Part shown: one piece after another, positions 15,450-23,393 of the stretch
Numbering within the stretch: the stretch's first letter is position 1
Layout of the letters: each line of letters begins with the position of its first letter
Assembly (NCBI RefSeq): GCF_041929205.1
Contig: NZ_JBHFNT010000048.1
Source of the DNA: Floridanema evergladense
GTDB lineage: Bacteria > Cyanobacteriota > Cyanobacteriia > Cyanobacteriales > Aerosakkonemataceae
DNA: 64,000 nt
Reading direction: 5' to 3' (one strand)
The notes under the pieces: model-generated
The model's database searches: none
Seen by the model: the letters and a program-made list of their open reading frames with translations, nothing else
Told to the model about the DNA's origin: nothing
Made by a program: the position numbers and the translations under genes

Positions 15450-16337
15450 GTGAGTAAACCAATTTTTGAGTTAGTTGATGATCTACCAACCGATAACTTA
15501 ACTGTTTCCCTGTTAAATTCTCTCGATTTTGTTGTTCCTGGGCAGTGGCAAAATATCGTTGGTTTTGTAAACACAATTAAAACCGTCACAGGCGAAACTG
15601 ACGAAAGCTTAATTCAGCGAATTGGTGATAAAGCGGTTTATCTTTACAACGACAAATCCCAAGGATATCAAACGGCTATGTGGCTCTATCAAACCGTTGG
15701 CACTACTGATAAAGCCCTTGGTACAGCAGCTTTAGCTAACAAAGTAGGCGAAAAAGTTTCCCTGTTAGGTTTTCTAAACCGCGTTACCCCCAAACCTGAC
15801 AAAGCTCAAGCTATTGACTTAACCCTGAAATTAGTAACTGAATTAGTTGCTTTTTGTCAACTTAACGGTATTCCCAGTGATTGTATTGGCGATTTTGTTG
15901 GTTCCTTAGGTGAGTATAGTGGGGAATCACTCATCCGTATGGTGGCTTTAGTTTGTTTTGATGGTTTGCTACCTCTTGGCCCACATTTTACTAAAAAAGT
16001 TTCATCATTGATTAGTCAGATAAGCCCGCAGGAGTTAGAAAAAAACTCTACTTACCAAAGTATCCAAGATGTAATTCCCGGTAATGATAGTAGGAGCAAA
16101 TTAAACTTCATTGGTGAAAGCTTTGATTCAGTGTCAGGTTGGATGTCAAGCGTTGTCGCGGTTAATAATTTAACACCAGAAAATGTGGTATATCATTTGC
16201 AAAATTATATGGACATTGCTGATGACAGATTAGATTATGTAGCGGCGTTCCTTGATGTGTCCACTAATTACTATGAACACACAGGAACACAAACTATAGC
16301 AAGACGTTTGATTGAACGGGCTGTAGCGGAAATTTAA
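15450..16337 (+). CDS. Conserved hypothetical protein, 295 residues
   Basis: I do not recognise a characterised family. The protein is mostly alpha-helical, soluble and acidic, without a signal peptide or membrane helix. It includes W-Q-N-I-V-G-F-V-N-T-I-K, D-K-A-V-Y-L-Y-N-D-K and a C-terminal T-I-A-R-R-L-I-E-R-A-V. The start is GTG at 15450, supported by AGGAG about eight bases upstream. It has its own apparent promoter region and is followed by hairpin repeats, so it is probably monocistronic. Composition and codon use are like its neighbours. Confidence 0.65.
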   Translation: MSKPIFELVDDLPTDNLTVSLLNSLDFVVPGQWQNIVGFVNTIKTVTGETDESLIQRIGDKAVYLYNDKSQGYQTAMWLYQTVGTTDKALGTAALANKVGEKVSLLGFLNRVTPKPDKAQAIDLTLKLVTELVAFCQLNGIPSDCIGDFVGSLGEYSGESLIRMVALVCFDGLLPLGPHFTKKVSSLISQISPQELEKNSTYQSIQDVIPGNDSRSKLNFIGESFDSVSGWMSSVVAVNNLTPENVVYHLQNYMDIADDRLDYVAAFLDVSTNYYEHTGTQTIARRLIERAVAEI

Positions 16338-16360
16338 GTCTTACCTGGCTACGATTCTCA

Positions 16361-16469
16361 ATACTGCTTGGTTAAGGGTAAGGAAAAAATCTTTAACTGA
16401 GCAGTATGAAAAACTCTGCCTTGGCGGTTGAAACCGCTTCTACACAAACGAAGTCTGCCTTCGCAGACT
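16361..16469. repeat. Cluster of three hairpin repeats after the 15450 gene
   Basis: An imperfect inverted repeat (ATACTGCTTGGTTAA at 16361-16375 against 16393-16407) is followed by GCGGTTGAAACCGC (16424-16437) and by AGTCTGC...GCAGACT (16452-16469). The last two are standard small hairpin repeats of cyanobacterial spacers and could act as a terminator. Confidence 0.6.
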
Positions 16470-16549
16470 AGAGGAAAACAATTAAGAAAAGAACTAAAAT
16501 AAGATTTGATGCTATAAGGAATCATTAAAAATCAGCGGAGTATTTGCGA

Positions 16550-17767
16550 GTGAAAATCGGAGTATTTTTAAGCAATTTAGGCAAAACAACAGTTTATTAT
16601 CCAAAATTAACAAAAGTAACTGGTAGCGTGACATCTTGTGTATTTTTCTGTCAGCTTTTACAATGGCGATCGCAATTAAGTAATCCTTACGATTGGGTAA
16701 GAATTAGTGTGGCAGAAATAGAGCAAGAAACTGGGTTAAATCGAAAGGAACAGGAGTTAGCAAGAAGAGAATTAATTGAAAGGTCGTTGCTGAAAGAAAG
16801 ATTAGTCGATCGCCAAAGTAACGCTTTAGAGTTTTGGTTGAATGTAGAAGCTTTTGAAGAAAAGTTAAATGAGCTTTTACATGAATTAAAGAACAATTAT
16901 GTTGATAATAACTCTGGAGAAAATGTTAGCGATCGCTTGGAAGTAATTCAACCGAATCCTGCGAGTAAAAATGAGCAAACTGTACCTTGGCAACGTTCGC
17001 CAATTGCTGTTAAAGTTACACCTAATTACCAATTTAATGGCCCTTGGAAAACTCCCGAACAATTTGCCGAGTTTCAAAAAGCTTTATTGGAATATGCCAA
17101 AGAAAAAGGTCTTTACAATCCGGCGGAATGGGTTTTTAAAACAATTGATGGCATAACTAAAGGTATAGTTTCACCTTTTTGGGATGAATTTGTCCAGGGA
17201 ATTCGGTTAGGAGAAAGTCAAAAAGTCAAGCGAGATTGGGAAATTGAACCAGGAATAGCTTATCCGGCATTTGAAGAAGAACGCATCCAATATTATGTGC
17301 AGAAAGGCGAACCTTTAGAAGTTGCTGTATCTCAAGCACGTTCTGATTTGCGAAATCCGGTATTAGGAAAAGATTTGTGGGAGGGTTTTTTGAGGAAATG
17401 CGATCGGATAGCTGATGAAGCAATTAAAGCCAAAAAATCTGGAATAAAAACACCTTATTTACCTCCATCTTTTATGGATAAACCTGCTATTACCAAAGAA
17501 AGCGTGATGAGTAAATTAGCAGCATTATCACCACAATTCTCTTTAAATTCTTCTAGTTACCAAACAATTACCGAACTTAATGCAAATGGTGAAAATGGAG
17601 AAGATAAAAACCAAAGCCTTAGTAATGAACCTCCTAGAATAGAAACTTTACAAGCAGCTTATAAAACTCCAATGGGTCGAACTTTAGTCGAAAAGCAAAT
17701 TGCCGAACATCCAGAATGGGGTTATGCCATTGTTGATGGAGAAGTAGTAGATATCACTCCTTTTTGA
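16550..17767 (+). CDS. Replication-initiator-like winged-helix protein, unknown role
   Basis: The first 110 residues resemble winged-helix domains of phage and plasmid replisome organisers: F-F-C-Q-L-L-Q-W-R-S-Q, then D-W-V-R-I-S, then I-E-Q-E-T-G-L-N-R-K-E-Q-E-L-A-R-R-E-L and a wing ending L-E-F-W-L-N-V-E. The middle is helical with little similarity. The extreme C-terminus, P-E-W-G-Y-A-I-V-D-G-E-V, recurs in the next gene. GTG at 16550 with GGAG nine bases upstream is preferred over TTG at 16544, giving 405 residues. It is probably co-transcribed with the 76-residue gene nine bases downstream. No other phage gene is nearby. Confidence 0.65.
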   Translation: MKIGVFLSNLGKTTVYYPKLTKVTGSVTSCVFFCQLLQWRSQLSNPYDWVRISVAEIEQETGLNRKEQELARRELIERSLLKERLVDRQSNALEFWLNVEAFEEKLNELLHELKNNYVDNNSGENVSDRLEVIQPNPASKNEQTVPWQRSPIAVKVTPNYQFNGPWKTPEQFAEFQKALLEYAKEKGLYNPAEWVFKTIDGITKGIVSPFWDEFVQGIRLGESQKVKRDWEIEPGIAYPAFEEERIQYYVQKGEPLEVAVSQARSDLRNPVLGKDLWEGFLRKCDRIADEAIKAKKSGIKTPYLPPSFMDKPAITKESVMSKLAALSPQFSLNSSSYQTITELNANGENGEDKNQSLSNEPPRIETLQAAYKTPMGRTLVEKQIAEHPEWGYAIVDGEVVDITPF

Positions 17768-17776
17768 GCTAGAAAT

Positions 17777-18007
17777 ATGAAAAAAATTGATAGAATTGAC
17801 GGGTTTAGTTTAGGAAGAAAACCTCTTTCGCGTAGAGAAAGAGAGAATCTGCGCCGAGAAAGATGGCAAAAACAAAAGGAAGAAGGATATCAATTATTGG
17901 CAGAATTATGTCGCTTGGGTGAGTATGACGCAGCGAGAAATTTGGCAAATAAAAATCCAAGTTGGGGTTATGAAATAGTTGACGGGGAAGTGATGGAAAA
18001 GGAATAA
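17777..18007 (+). CDS. Small basic protein sharing a C-terminal motif with its upstream neighbour
   Basis: This 76-residue protein has a basic N-terminal half (L-S-R-R-E-R-E-N-L-R-R-E-R-W-Q-K-Q) and ends N-P-S-W-G-Y-E-I-V-D-G-E-V. That ending matches the last residues of the 405-residue neighbour, which also has a preceding helix of the same spacing. The shared tail may be a docking or degradation signal, or a small domain duplicated between the two. Function is unknown. The ATG at 17777 follows the upstream stop by nine bases, so the genes form one unit. Confidence 0.6.
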   Translation: MKKIDRIDGFSLGRKPLSRRERENLRRERWQKQKEEGYQLLAELCRLGEYDAARNLANKNPSWGYEIVDGEVMEKE

Positions 18008-18021
18008 ATACAGCCCTCCCA

Positions 18022-18053
18022 CTGTAGAGACATTGCATACAACGTCTCTACAG
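18022..18053. terminator. Hairpin between convergent genes
   Basis: CTGTAGAGAC (18022-18031) pairs perfectly with GTCTCTACAG (18044-18053). It lies between two convergent genes and may terminate both, although no T-run follows. The same TGTAGAGAC hairpin is a widespread cyanobacterial spacer repeat. Confidence 0.55.
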
Positions 18054-18082
18054 CATGGGTAATCAAGCGGACATGATATAAC

Positions 18083-18577
18083 TTAAACAAACTCGAATTC
18101 TAATTGATGACTTTGGGAAAAGTTATGAGTGAAATGATCGACTACATTTGTATCAGCAAGTTCTAAATTATAAAAGTCTACAAAATCATGGTCAAAAAAT
18201 GGTCCAGCGTGCCAAGTTCCAGCTTCTAATTTAATGAAACAATTTCCGGGAATGTGAAAAGCGGCAATTTGTTCGATCGCTGGTCGATCGGTGTTATTAT
18301 TAGGAGGAGCTACGGCAATTAACCAATCTTTTCCTGCTAAAGAACCAAGACATTGAGTGCATTGAACATGACGAGTAATTTTATGAAATTTGCGTCCTCT
18401 GTGAGTTAGGTGCATAATATAAAATCGAGGAATACCGTTCTGTAAATTTAACTGTGCGTCCTCTGCATCAAAACCTTTGCCATCTTGACTGGGAAAAATT
18501 ACTTGTCCAAAAGGGCGAAAATTTTTTACAGTGATTGATTGTGCAGGAATTTGTTTTAATAATAGTGATTGATTCAT
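18083..18577 (-). CDS. allA: Ureidoglycolate lyase-like cupin protein
   Basis: The product resembles ureidoglycolate lyase (AllA), which splits ureidoglycolate to glyoxylate and urea at the end of allantoin breakdown. Visible family features are F-R-P-F-G-Q-V-I, Q-C-L-G-S-L-A-G-K-D-W-L, A-A-F-H-I-P-G, and E-A-G-T-W-H-A-G-P-F-F, which carries a likely metal or substrate histidine of the cupin barrel. The frame is open to 18691, but the ATG at 18577 gives 164 residues, the usual family size. It is divergent from the nucleoside transporter operon, with 115 bases between, consistent with a shared role in purine nitrogen use. Confidence 0.7.
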   Translation of the reverse strand: MNQSLLLKQIPAQSITVKNFRPFGQVIFPSQDGKGFDAEDAQLNLQNGIPRFYIMHLTHRGRKFHKITRHVQCTQCLGSLAGKDWLIAVAPPNNNTDRPAIEQIAAFHIPGNCFIKLEAGTWHAGPFFDHDFVDFYNLELADTNVVDHFTHNFSQSHQLEFEFV

Positions 18578-18692
18578 TGTTTTAGCTCGATCGATGATAT
18601 GGTTAATGTATCTCAGAATACGGTCTAAGATTACAGAAAGATTTACTTGTATAACTAACTTAGTGTTTGTTGGTAAATAAGGCGATCGCAAA

Positions 18693-19772
18693 ATGTCTCC
18701 AAAACTTCCCAGACGACAATTTATCTACTACGCTTCTGTTACTTTTGGCACTAGTTTACTCCTCAAAGCTTGTGCTAACAATCCTAATTCTACTCCACCA
18801 ACAGCAGGTAATACAACTAGCAACAATAGCGCTGTTAGTGACACAAAAAAATTCAAAATAGCGATGGTTTTGCCAGGAATTACTACTGACAAAGCATGGA
18901 ATCAAGCGGGTTTTGAAGGGTTGAATACAGCGAAAAATAAACTAGGAGTAGAAACCGCTTTTGTCGAAAAAGTAGCGCAAGCAGATCAAACAGAAGCTTT
19001 ATCCGATTTTGCCAGACGCGGTTACAATTTAATATTTGCTCATGGGGGACAATTTGATGCAGCAATTCAACAAGTAGCACCCCAATTTCCCAAAACATTT
19101 TTTGTCGGTGTAAATGGTGCAATCAAAGGTGCAAATATGGCATCTTTGCGAATCGATCATTTACAAGCAAGTTATATTTGCGGCATCATTGCTGCTAACA
19201 TGACAAAATCAAATAAACTTGCCTATTTATCAGCACAATCTTTTCAAGCAACGGATGAAGAATTGCGGGGATTTCAATTAGGTGCTAAATCAGTTAAACC
19301 AAACATTCAAATAACTCCCAGTTACACAGGTGATTGGAATGATGCAGCGAAAGCAAAAGAAGCATCTTTAGCTTTAATTTCATCAGGCGTTGATGTAATT
19401 TATCAGTGGTTAGATAATGCTTCGCCAGCAGTTTTACAAACAGCAGCAGAAAAAGGAATTTATACTTTCGGAAATACAACCGACCAATTAAGCATAGCAC
19501 CAAAAGCAGTATTAACTAGTGCTGTCAAAAGAATTGATTTAGCCATTGCTTATCTAGCTGATTTAGCAACCAAAAATAGTCTCCAAGGCGAAATTTATAC
19601 AATTGGTTTAGAAAGACCAGAAATTCTTTATATAGGTGAATTTGGTACAATGGTTCCTAAAGATTTACAACAAAAAGCACTGCAAACCAAACAAGCAATG
19701 TTAACCAAAAAAGTAATATTTGAACCTTGTCAAGAAAATGGTAAAAGTACCCGTTGTGTAAAGCAAGCATAA
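18693..19772 (+). CDS. BMP-family nucleoside ABC transporter substrate-binding lipoprotein
   Basis: This 359-residue lipoprotein belongs to the basic membrane protein (BmpA/Med/PnrA) family, which binds purine nucleosides or related compounds outside the membrane. It has a P-R-R-Q-F motif and hydrophobic stretch before the lipobox L-L-K-A-C (C27), then a serine- and threonine-rich linker. The BMP domain shows K-I-A-M-V-L-P-G, D-K-A-W-N-Q-A-G-F-E-G, Y-N-L-I-F-A-H-G-G-Q-F and Y-I-C-G-I-I-A-A-N. It is followed by genes for an ATPase and two permeases of the same importer type. The paired arginines might direct Tat export, which is uncertain. Confidence 0.88.
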   Translation: MSPKLPRRQFIYYASVTFGTSLLLKACANNPNSTPPTAGNTTSNNSAVSDTKKFKIAMVLPGITTDKAWNQAGFEGLNTAKNKLGVETAFVEKVAQADQTEALSDFARRGYNLIFAHGGQFDAAIQQVAPQFPKTFFVGVNGAIKGANMASLRIDHLQASYICGIIAANMTKSNKLAYLSAQSFQATDEELRGFQLGAKSVKPNIQITPSYTGDWNDAAKAKEASLALISSGVDVIYQWLDNASPAVLQTAAEKGIYTFGNTTDQLSIAPKAVLTSAVKRIDLAIAYLADLATKNSLQGEIYTIGLERPEILYIGEFGTMVPKDLQQKALQTKQAMLTKKVIFEPCQENGKSTRCVKQA

Positions 19773-19782
19773 TTTTAGGTAC

Positions 19783-19840
19783 GTTGTTGCGCTTTAGCGC
19801 TCTAACCCCAGTGGTAATAAGAGCGCTAAAGCGCAACAAC
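19783..19840. repeat. Perfect 21-base inverted repeat with GTTGTTGCGCT arms
   Basis: Arms at 19783-19803 and 19820-19840 are fully complementary around a 16-base loop. The same outer arm is found in the hairpin at 61798-61840. It separates the BMP lipoprotein gene from the ATPase gene and could lower downstream expression. Confidence 0.75.
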
Positions 19841-19904
19841 ATACCCATTTCTAAATAAAATTCTCTTTTTCTTCTCTCTGCGTCTGTAGCGGTTTCATAA
19901 TGAA

Positions 19905-21380
19905 ATGACTTACTTACGACTAGAAAATATTACTAAATCCTTTGGTAATTTTATCGCCAATGATAATATTAACCTAACCGTTAATCAAGGTAGTATTCAC
20001 GCTTTACTTGGGGAAAATGGTGCTGGCAAAACTACTTTAATGAATATCCTTTGCGGACTTTATCAACCAGATGCAGGAAAGATTTATTTAGAAAATAAAC
20101 CAGTACAAATTTCCTCGCCTGCGATCGCAATTAAGCAGGGAATTGGCATGATTCACCAACATTTTATGCTAGTACCCCAACTCACTGTCACCGAAAATAT
20201 AATTCTCGGAACTAAGCTAGATTTAAGGTTAAATTTGCCAGAAAAAAGTCAGGAAATTTCCCAATTAGCTAAATCTTTTAATTTAGATATCGATCCTTTA
20301 GCGAAAGTCGGAGATTTACCTGTAGGGATACAGCAAAGAGTAGAAATTTTAAAAGCACTTTATCGCCAAGCCAAATTATTAATTTTAGACGAACCAACAG
20401 CTGTATTAACTCCGCCAGAGGTGAAGAATTTAGCAAGAATTTTGCGGAGATTGGCGGATAGCGATCGCACGATCGTCTTCATCAGTCACAAATTAGAAGA
20501 AGTGATGAACCTCTGCGATACCGTAACAGTTTTGCAACGAGGAAAAGTAGTAGCAAATTTAAACATTAAAGAAACAAACTCCCAGGAACTAGCTAGATTA
20601 ATGGTAGGAAGAGAGGTGTTATTTCAAGTAAATAAACCTCCTCATTCTTTTGGAGATATCGTGTTAGAAGTGCAGAATTTACAAGTACGCGATGAGAGAG
20701 ATTTACCTGTAGTAAAAGATGTCTCTTTTCAACTGCGTTCAGGGGAGATTTTGGGAATAGCGGGAGTAGATGGAAATGGACAGCGAGAATTAGCAGATGC
20801 GATCGCTAATTTACGCCAAATTTCCGCCGGAACAATTAGCAAAAAAACTACCAAGAAAACCCTAGCTTACATTCCCGAAGATCGGCAAAAAATGGCGTTA
20901 GTCATGGGTTTTAGCATTGCTAAAAATTTAATTCTCAAAGTCTTTAAATTATTACCTTTTTGTCGCCGTTGGTTACTGCAATATGGGGTAATTAATCATC
21001 ATGCCAATGCAGCAATAGAAAACTTTGATATTCGCGCCGAAAATCCCGCCATTAAAGTTAGCCAACTTTCAGGAGGAAATCAACAAAAAGTAGTTTTGGC
21101 GAGGGAACTTTCAGGAAATCCCGACTTAATTATTGCCATGCAACCAACCAGAGGTTTAGATGTCGGCGCGACAGAATATGTACAGGGAAAATTGTTAGCA
21201 GAAAGGGAAAGAGGCGCAGCAATTTTATATATTTCTACCGAGTTGGAAGAAGTCATGGCAATGAGCGATCGCATTGCGGTAATCTATGAAGGAAAATTCG
21301 TTGATATTCTAGACGCAACTAACGCCACTGTAGAACAAATTGGTTATTTAATGACTGGTGGAGTGGTGCAAAAATATTAG
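19905..21380 (+). CDS. Nucleoside-type ABC transporter ATP-binding protein (two NBDs)
   Basis: This 491-residue protein carries two nucleotide-binding domains. The first has an intact Walker A (G-E-N-G-A-G-K-T-T, residues 36-44) and Walker B L-L-I-L-D-E-P-T-A. The second has the degenerate G-V-D-G-N-G-Q-R-E-L in place of Walker A, but a good signature L-S-G-G-N-Q-Q-K. This is normal for the YufO/NupA and RbsA-like double ATPases. It powers import through the two permeases encoded downstream (22178 and 23394). ATG 19905 is the only reasonable start. The gene is separated from its permease genes by an antisense gene, which is odd. Confidence 0.92.
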   Translation: MTYLRLENITKSFGNFIANDNINLTVNQGSIHALLGENGAGKTTLMNILCGLYQPDAGKIYLENKPVQISSPAIAIKQGIGMIHQHFMLVPQLTVTENIILGTKLDLRLNLPEKSQEISQLAKSFNLDIDPLAKVGDLPVGIQQRVEILKALYRQAKLLILDEPTAVLTPPEVKNLARILRRLADSDRTIVFISHKLEEVMNLCDTVTVLQRGKVVANLNIKETNSQELARLMVGREVLFQVNKPPHSFGDIVLEVQNLQVRDERDLPVVKDVSFQLRSGEILGIAGVDGNGQRELADAIANLRQISAGTISKKTTKKTLAYIPEDRQKMALVMGFSIAKNLILKVFKLLPFCRRWLLQYGVINHHANAAIENFDIRAENPAIKVSQLSGGNQQKVVLARELSGNPDLIIAMQPTRGLDVGATEYVQGKLLAERERGAAILYISTELEEVMAMSDRIAVIYEGKFVDILDATNATVEQIGYLMTGGVVQKY

Positions 21381-21390
21381 TCTTAGCAAA

Positions 21391-22098
21391 TCATTGAGCA
21401 TTTTGTTTCGGTGGATTTGAACCTTCCGAACCATCAATTGTATTTTTCCATTCCACAGAAACTACTTTGGGATTACCCCTAATTCTTTGATTAACACTAC
21501 CTTCAAAATTCACTGTTCCTCCAGGTGCAATAGTACCAGGAACTTCCCGCGAACCTGTTTCAATTACCCGTTCTTCTGTTGGTTCTCCATCGGGTGTAGT
21601 ATTGCGGACAATAGCAAAATTTACTTTGACATTTGTCACCGGATTATTAGTATTATTTACCACTACACCCCGCACAGTTCTACCCCGAAAAACACTGCTA
21701 ATTTCAGTAACAGCAACCTCGCCTGTAATTGCAGAAGTTGTTGCTGTTGCTGCTGGCGTTGGTGGAGTGAAAGTTGCAGTGGTTTGGGGTGTAGCTACTG
21801 GAGTATTTGTCGCACTAGCAGTACAATATGCAGGAGGCCAATTTTGTTGAATTCTGGCTCTAGAATTAGCTAATGTTTGGATTTGGCGACGATAACTTAC
21901 TAATTGACTTTCCAGTTGTGGTACTCTAGCTCTCATGCTGTCTAAAATGCGAATTGCTTTTCGCCATTGTTGAGTGCAAATTGCTTGTTTTAATTCGGCA
22001 TTTAGTTCGGCGTTGATGTCAGTTTGAGATAAACTCGGACTTACTGATAATCCCAGAATGGCGATCGTGGCGACGCTAACTAAAAATTTCCGTTTCAT
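21391..22098 (-). CDS. Secreted protein with FxLYD-like C-terminal domain
   Basis: The product (235 residues from ATG 22098) has a signal peptide (K-R-K-F-L-V-S-V-A-T-I, cleavage after S-L-S at about 24). It continues with a helical region with C-T-Q-Q-W-R-K-A-I-R-I-L-D, a long threonine-, proline- and alanine-rich linker, and a beta domain with V-R-G-V-V-V-N-N-T-N-N-P-V-T-N-V-K-V that resembles FxLYD/DUF3426-type folds. The frame extends upstream to 22299, but no signal peptide would then be N-terminal. It is antisense within the nucleoside importer gene set, ten bases from the ATPase stop. Its function is unknown and probably unrelated to the importer. Confidence 0.65.
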   Translation of the reverse strand: MKRKFLVSVATIAILGLSVSPSLSQTDINAELNAELKQAICTQQWRKAIRILDSMRARVPQLESQLVSYRRQIQTLANSRARIQQNWPPAYCTASATNTPVATPQTTATFTPPTPAATATTSAITGEVAVTEISSVFRGRTVRGVVVNNTNNPVTNVKVNFAIVRNTTPDGEPTEERVIETGSREVPGTIAPGGTVNFEGSVNQRIRGNPKVVSVEWKNTIDGSEGSNPPKQNAQ

Positions 22099-22177
22099 AA
22101 TGTTTATCCAGTAACTAGCATTATCATAAATTAAATTAAATCTACAATCTAAAGTTGCCCATTCCCGCAATTTAACG

Positions 22178-23251
22178 ATGACAAAAAAACAGCTAATTTT
22201 ACCAATTCTGCTACCAATTTTATCTCCAATTGCGGCGATCGCATCCGCCTTACTCGTCGGTGCAATACTAATCGTTTTAAGTGGCAATAATCCTGTCACC
22301 GCTTATACAGTCCTCTTCAATGAATCACTGACAAACTATTATGGTTTTGGCAGCACTTTGACCAAAACTGCACCTTTATTATTAGCAGGTTTAGGAGTTT
22401 TGGTAGCTTTAAAAGCAGGACAATTTAACATTGGCGCAGAAGGGCAAATTTACATGGGTGGACTCGGTAGCACCTTGGTTGGGTTATATTTGCCGGGATT
22501 ACCTGCGTGGATTCACCTACCCTTGGCGTTATTGGGCGGATTTCTGTTTGGGGGAATTTGGGGCGGAATTCCCGGATATTTAAAAGCTGTACGGGGTGTG
22601 AATGAAGTAATTACTACTTTATTGCTTAACTATGTTGCTTTGAATTTAGTAGGTTACTTGGTACAACAGCCCTTGATAGAACCCGGTGCGCCTAGTCCGT
22701 ATTCTCCCTTACTTACAAAAACATCATGGTTGCCGATTATACTACCGCAGACTCAAGCCCATGCCGGAATTTTAGTCGGGTTAATAGCGGCGATCGCTTT
22801 GTGGGTGGTGTTGGCGCGATCGCCTTTAGGATACCAAATCGAAGCGGTGGGAATGAACCCCACAGCGGCGCGATATGCGGGAATGTCGGTAACGCGCACA
22901 GTTATGCTGGTGATGGCGTTGGGAGGAGGGTTAGCGGGGTTAGCAGGTTCTTCAGAAGTTTTGGGGTTGAGACATCGGTTGTTCGATCAGTTTTCGCCTG
23001 GGTATGGGTATGATGCGATCGCGATCGCTTTTTTGAGTCGCGGAAATATTGCGGGAATTGTGGCAACTTCCCTATTTTTTGGCGCACTTCGCAGCGGCGC
23101 AAATGTCATGCAACGCAGCGCAAATGTTCCGGTGACTGTGGTTTATGCAATTCAAGGTTTAACTGTGTTATTTATTGCGATTAGTTTTGCTTTGGAAAGA
23201 AGGTTTAAGGGATTTTTTAAACCGCAGATGAACGCAGATGAACGCAGATGA
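22178..23251 (+). CDS. Nucleoside-type ABC transporter permease (YufP/NupB-like)
   Basis: This 357-residue permease has about eight to ten membrane helices. The family core is visible: A-P-L-L-L-A-G-L-G-V-L-V-A-L-K-A-G, then F-N-I-G-A-E-G-Q-I-Y-M-G-G, and V-N-E-V-I-T-T-L-L-L-N-Y. The G-Q-I-Y segment is typical of BMP-type importers. It should form the translocation pore together with the next gene product. The last ten residues, K-P-Q-M-N-A-D-E-R-R, are encoded by a dispersed repeat (23221-23250) rather than by a family sequence, so the native C-terminus has been extended or replaced. Confidence 0.9.
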   Translation: MTKKQLILPILLPILSPIAAIASALLVGAILIVLSGNNPVTAYTVLFNESLTNYYGFGSTLTKTAPLLLAGLGVLVALKAGQFNIGAEGQIYMGGLGSTLVGLYLPGLPAWIHLPLALLGGFLFGGIWGGIPGYLKAVRGVNEVITTLLLNYVALNLVGYLVQQPLIEPGAPSPYSPLLTKTSWLPIILPQTQAHAGILVGLIAAIALWVVLARSPLGYQIEAVGMNPTAARYAGMSVTRTVMLVMALGGGLAGLAGSSEVLGLRHRLFDQFSPGYGYDAIAIAFLSRGNIAGIVATSLFFGALRSGANVMQRSANVPVTVVYAIQGLTVLFIAISFALERRFKGFFKPQMNADERR

Positions 23252-23376
23252 TTGCAAGAGTTATTGGTTTAGGGTTCAAAAAAATCCATAAAACTTGGTA
23301 ATCAACCCAAATTTAGCATTACAATTTTGGCAAAATTCACATTTATTTCTTCTTCTATCTGCGTTCATCTACGGTT
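23221..23376. repeat. Inverted pair of ACCGCAGATGAACGCAGAT repeats
   Basis: A copy made of 10-base units (23221-23250) forms the end of the upstream permease gene. A reversed copy (23357-23376) precedes the next gene. Together they flank about 110 bases and could form a large hairpin in the transcript. A further tandem copy is at 50669-50707. Confidence 0.7.
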
Positions 23377-23393
23377 AAATTTTCTTTAATTTT

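Noticed and set aside
16550..18007. Prophage or plasmid remnant
   Set aside because: Only one protein has a replication-like domain; no integrase, capsid, partition gene or attachment repeat is nearby.
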